This document shows positions 6,805-9,086 of a DNA stretch of 9,086 nt, piece after piece. The notes under the pieces are model-generated. The model did not search any database, had not been told where the DNA came from, and saw only the letters and a list, made by a program, of their open reading frames with translations. This stretch comes from JAFDVL01 sp031371805. Lineage in GTDB: Bacteria > Acidobacteriota > Blastocatellia > RBC074. Position 1 is the stretch's first letter. Each line of letters starts with the position of its first letter. Location of the stretch: NCBI GenBank assembly GCA_031371805.1, contig JANMKB010000454.1, positions 1 to 9,086 of the forward strand. The letters are read 5' to 3'. The position numbers and the translations under genes were made by a program.

Positions 6805-8577
6805 TCATCCATTGCCAGCCATTTCTCTGCGCCCTAATTTGCTATGGCTGTAACTGTAAAAGAAATAAATCACCAGTCCAATCGCCAGCCAAATCAAAAA
6901 CCGATACCAATTTGTCCAGCCAAGTTCCGTCATCAAATATCCGCATGTCAGCACGCCCAGCACTGGAATCAACGACAGCGATTTGCGGAAGCATTGCACG
7001 ATTAAAATTGCCGCAAGCACGATGTAACCCAACAGTGGGATTTTATGCTTGAAGACTTCCCAGCCCTGCACCGTTGGATCAGTCGGATCAGTCGTCGCAA
7101 TCATGGCAGAAATTACACCCGGTTTGAAAACCGCGAGCGCTGCCCAAATGCCAATAAATAAGGCGGGGGCAATGAACTTTGCATTGATGTACGGAGTCTT
7201 GAATTTACGCTCAATTTTTTGTGGCGAGTTCTGCAAAATTAAGACACCACCGCACACGAGAACGAATGCGAACAAAGTTCCGATGCTCGTCAAATCTGTG
7301 ACTTCAGTCAGGTTCATAAACAATGACGGAATCGCTACGACGAAGCCTGTCACAATTGTTGAGAACCACGGCGTTTTAAATTTCGGATGAATGGACGCGA
7401 AAATCGGCGGCAATAATCCGTCGCGGCTCATCGTCATCCAGATGCGCGGCTGTCCAAGCTGGAACACCAGCAACACCGTAGACATCGCAATCACCGCGCT
7501 AATTGCAATAATTCCGGCAATCCATGTTTTGCCGATTCGTCCGAACACAAACGCCAGCGGATCGCCAACCGCAAGCTCTTTGTAACTCACCATGCCGGTC
7601 AGCACAAGCGCAATCAGCACATACAAAACCGTGCAAATAATCAGCGAATACATCATCCCACGCGGCAAATCACGTTGCGGATTTTTGCATTCTTCCGCCG
7701 TCGTAGAAATCGCATCAAATCCGATGTACGCAAAGAAAACTGCGGAGACGCCTTTCAAAACTCCCGACACTCCATTCGGCGCAAACGGCGACCAGTTTTT
7801 CGGGTCTACATAAAACGCGCCCAGCACGATTACCATAAAAATTACGATGAGCTTAATCGCTACCATAAGGTTTGAGACGCGTTTGGATTCTCTGATGCCG
7901 ACGAACACGAGCGCGGTAATCAACAGCACAATCACAAGCGCGGGCAAGTCACACACAAAATGAATGCCGCCAATCACAGGCGCGGTCAGCCACGCCTGAT
8001 GCGCGTCAAGCGCATTGCCAATGCCATCAGTCGCTTTAATTTGTTCGAGAGTTTGTCCCGCCTTGAGCAGCGCATCAACTTTATCAAATCCGCGCGATGC
8101 CGACAGAAAATCCATCGTCAAATATTGCGGAATATTGATGCCGTAGCCTGTCAGCAACGACGTGAAATAATCGCTCCACGAAATCGCTACGGCGATGTTG
8201 CCGATGGCGTATTCCATCAACAAATCCCAGCCAATAATCCATGCGACAAGTTCGCCAAACGAAGCGTAGGCATACGTGTACGCCGATCCCGCGACCGGAA
8301 TCATAGAAGCGAATTCGGCATAACAAAACGCCGCAAACGCGCAGGCAATCGCCGTGAAGATAAACAGAAATGCGACCGCCGGCCCGCCATTAAAAGCCGC
8401 GTTGCCAATCGTGGAAAAAATGCCCGCGCCAATCACCGCCGCTATGCCCAGCGCTGTGAGGTCAACTACGCCCAGCGTTTTGTGCAGTCCCGTGCCTTCA
8501 CCATCACCCAAACCATGCGCCGCATCATATTGAATTTGCTCAACGGATTTCGTGCGAAGAAGAGATGAAAAATTCAT
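6805..8577 (-). CDS. APC superfamily amino acid permease (cationic amino acid transporter-like, YfnA type)
   Basis: This is a 590-residue inner-membrane protein with about 14 hydrophobic segments. It imports amino acids, probably by proton symport as known for the family. The first membrane helix holds the substrate-binding break G50-A-G-I-F54 with STIG following, preceded by the LHKTLGVVDLTALGIAAVIG stretch. Later the helix FFAYIGFDAISTTAEECKNP (281-300) followed by QRDLP is the CAT-family signature. The C-terminal helices (about 512-576) make it longer than the classic 12-segment core. Residues about 146-207 form an unusually long, partly charged and amphipathic loop between the fourth and fifth helices. 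The natural substrate cannot be named from sequence. The ATG at 8577 has only a weak ribosome binding site. It is the first gene of a possible minus-strand unit leading into the hydrolase, though a functional link is not obvious. Confidence 0.9.
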   Translation of the reverse strand: MNFSSLLRTKSVEQIQYDAAHGLGDGEGTGLHKTLGVVDLTALGIAAVIGAGIFSTIGNAAFNGGPAVAFLFIFTAIACAFAAFCYAEFASMIPVAGSAYTYAYASFGELVAWIIGWDLLMEYAIGNIAVAISWSDYFTSLLTGYGINIPQYLTMDFLSASRGFDKVDALLKAGQTLEQIKATDGIGNALDAHQAWLTAPVIGGIHFVCDLPALVIVLLITALVFVGIRESKRVSNLMVAIKLIVIFMVIVLGAFYVDPKNWSPFAPNGVSGVLKGVSAVFFAYIGFDAISTTAEECKNPQRDLPRGMMYSLIICTVLYVLIALVLTGMVSYKELAVGDPLAFVFGRIGKTWIAGIIAISAVIAMSTVLLVFQLGQPRIWMTMSRDGLLPPIFASIHPKFKTPWFSTIVTGFVVAIPSLFMNLTEVTDLTSIGTLFAFVLVCGGVLILQNSPQKIERKFKTPYINAKFIAPALFIGIWAALAVFKPGVISAMIATTDPTDPTVQGWEVFKHKIPLLGYIVLAAILIVQCFRKSLSLIPVLGVLTCGYLMTELGWTNWYRFLIWLAIGLVIYFFYSYSHSKLGRREMAGNG

Positions 8578-8694
8578 AAGTTTAATTTTGGTTATACGTG
8601 AACGTTTTTCGGAATGCGATTCTCATTAAACGAGATGCGCTCAGGAATGGCAAGTGCTATTGAAGTTGCGCGGGCTATGCTATGCTTTTTCACT
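8578..8694. promoter_or_regulatory. Divergent intergenic region between permease and nucleotidyltransferase
   Basis: The two genes are transcribed away from this interval, so promoters for both should lie here. Toward the nucleotidyltransferase there is TTGAAG (8660-8665) and TATGCT (8681-8686), a possible -35/-10 pair with a short 15-base spacing that would leave almost no leader. Toward the permease, TATAAC (minus strand, near 8594) is a possible -10 element without a clear -35. These are weak matches seen by eye only. Confidence 0.25.
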
Positions 8695-9021
8695 ATGGAC
8701 AACAAAGTCAAAGCAATCGTCATAGAATTTGGAGCAAGCCTCAAGCAGCTCTATGGAAAGCGGTTGGAACAAGTCATTTTATTTGGTTCGCAAGCGCGTG
8801 GCGATGCTGTTGAAGGCTCCGACATTGATGTCATGATTGTGTTGAATGGTGAGGTGAATGTTGGGGAGGAAATTGCTCGCACCAGCAAAATTTGTAGCGA
8901 TCTGTCACTCGAAAATGACGGGTTCTGTCATTTCACGCGTCGGGCAATGGCCGATGCCGTCACATTGACGTGTTTGATGAGCTCACGGCCGGCTGCATGG
9001 AACCACTACAAATCAAACTGA
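8695..9021 (+). pseudogene. MNT-type nucleotidyltransferase, truncated after residue 75
   Basis: From ATG 8695 the protein begins MDNKVKAIVIEF and carries the minimal nucleotidyltransferase core: G31-S32-Q33-A34-R35-G36, then S42-D43-I44-D45 with two metal-binding aspartates. It continues through VNVGEEIARTSKICSDLSLEN to D75, the likely third acidic residue. Family members then have a hydrophobic strand (VVIS-like) and about 25 more residues. Here the sequence turns into GFCHFTRRAM and other unrelated residues to a TGA at 9019-9021, so the native C-terminus is lost. The break is at 8920/8921, where a possible mobile-element end begins. Such proteins usually act as antitoxins that modify a HEPN-domain ribonuclease encoded next door; no HEPN gene is visible before the window ends. 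The earlier ATG at 8614 adds 27 residues unlike the family and is not favoured. Confidence 0.7.
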
Positions 9022-9086
9022 CCGGAAACACAGCAAAAGCCTGAGAAATTGATAAACAGGGGATTTAAAGGAGATAAGCCCGGCCT
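8921..9086 (+). mobile_element. Possible insertion sequence, left end only (IS6-like terminal repeat)
   Basis: The DNA starting at 8921 reads GGTTCTGTCATTTCACGCG. IS6-family elements typically begin with a GG-x-x-CTGT terminal repeat, and this start coincides with the point where the nucleotidyltransferase loses its family sequence. If correct, the target duplication would be the eight bases 8913-8920. The first 90 bases also look more GC-rich than the gene they follow. No transposase is present in the window: the region carries only short, unrecognised frames, and an AAAGGAGA at 9067-9074 might serve a gene starting beyond the edge. The other terminus is not visible, so this remains tentative. 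Confidence 0.33.

Noticed and set aside
6791..6810. CCCTCACCC and CCCTCATCC strings suggesting a dispersed genomic repeat
   Set aside because: Similar pyrimidine-rich strings occur in known bacterial repeats, but here there is only one short imperfect copy with no palindrome. Chance overlap with the permease 3' end is sufficient.
7960..8568. 202-codon open frame on the + strand
   Set aside because: It is antisense to the permease gene and very Arg/Asn-rich, as expected from complementing hydrophobic membrane codons. No domain is recognisable.
8614..8694. Upstream in-frame ATG extending the nucleotidyltransferase by 27 residues
   Set aside because: The extra residues do not fit the family, which begins close to the M-D-N-K-V start, and they cover the only space for a promoter.
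1..9086. CRISPR arrays, tRNA or rRNA genes
   Set aside because: No regularly spaced repeats, cloverleaf-like segments or ribosomal RNA stretches were seen on reading the window.

Overview
The window looks like accessory chromosomal DNA from a Gram-negative, free-living bacterium with moderate GC. Its gene content best fits Acidobacteriota (Blastocatellia-like): DUF5678 proteins paired with retropepsin-like proteases, a Tat-exported GHL6-type glycosidase and a large APC permease. This placement is an inference from family recall, and other soil phyla remain possible.

Left part (1-4412, all + strand). The window opens inside the C-terminal end of a DUF5678 gene. Its stop overlaps the start of a retropepsin-like aspartic protease gene (ATGA overlap). 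Next is one very large restriction-modification gene of the type ISP/IIG kind, carrying nuclease, N6-adenine methyltransferase and specificity domains. It is split into two overlapping reading frames by a single extra C in a CCCC run at 2403-2406. Removing that base restores an uninterrupted protein of about 1109 residues. A second DUF5678 gene follows, complete and with an N-terminal ribbon-helix-helix segment, but with no protease partner.

Middle and right part (4529-8577, all - strand, convergent with the left part). In transcription order these are an APC/CAT-family amino acid permease, a 48-codon open frame that looks like the tail of a fibronectin-III-like domain, and a Tat-exported putative glycoside hydrolase. 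The small frame sits in line with the permease frame, just past its stop codon, and appears to be a relic.

Right edge (8695-9086, + strand). A MNT-type nucleotidyltransferase (minimal nucleotidyltransferase, usually the antitoxin partner of a HEPN toxin) begins normally. It departs from its family at residue 75-76, exactly where GGTTCTGTCA begins. That string resembles an IS6-family terminal repeat, so the gene seems to be interrupted by a mobile element running off the window.

The most interesting points are the frameshifted restriction enzyme, the poorly understood DUF5678-protease pair flanking it, the fn3-like relic and the broken nucleotidyltransferase.
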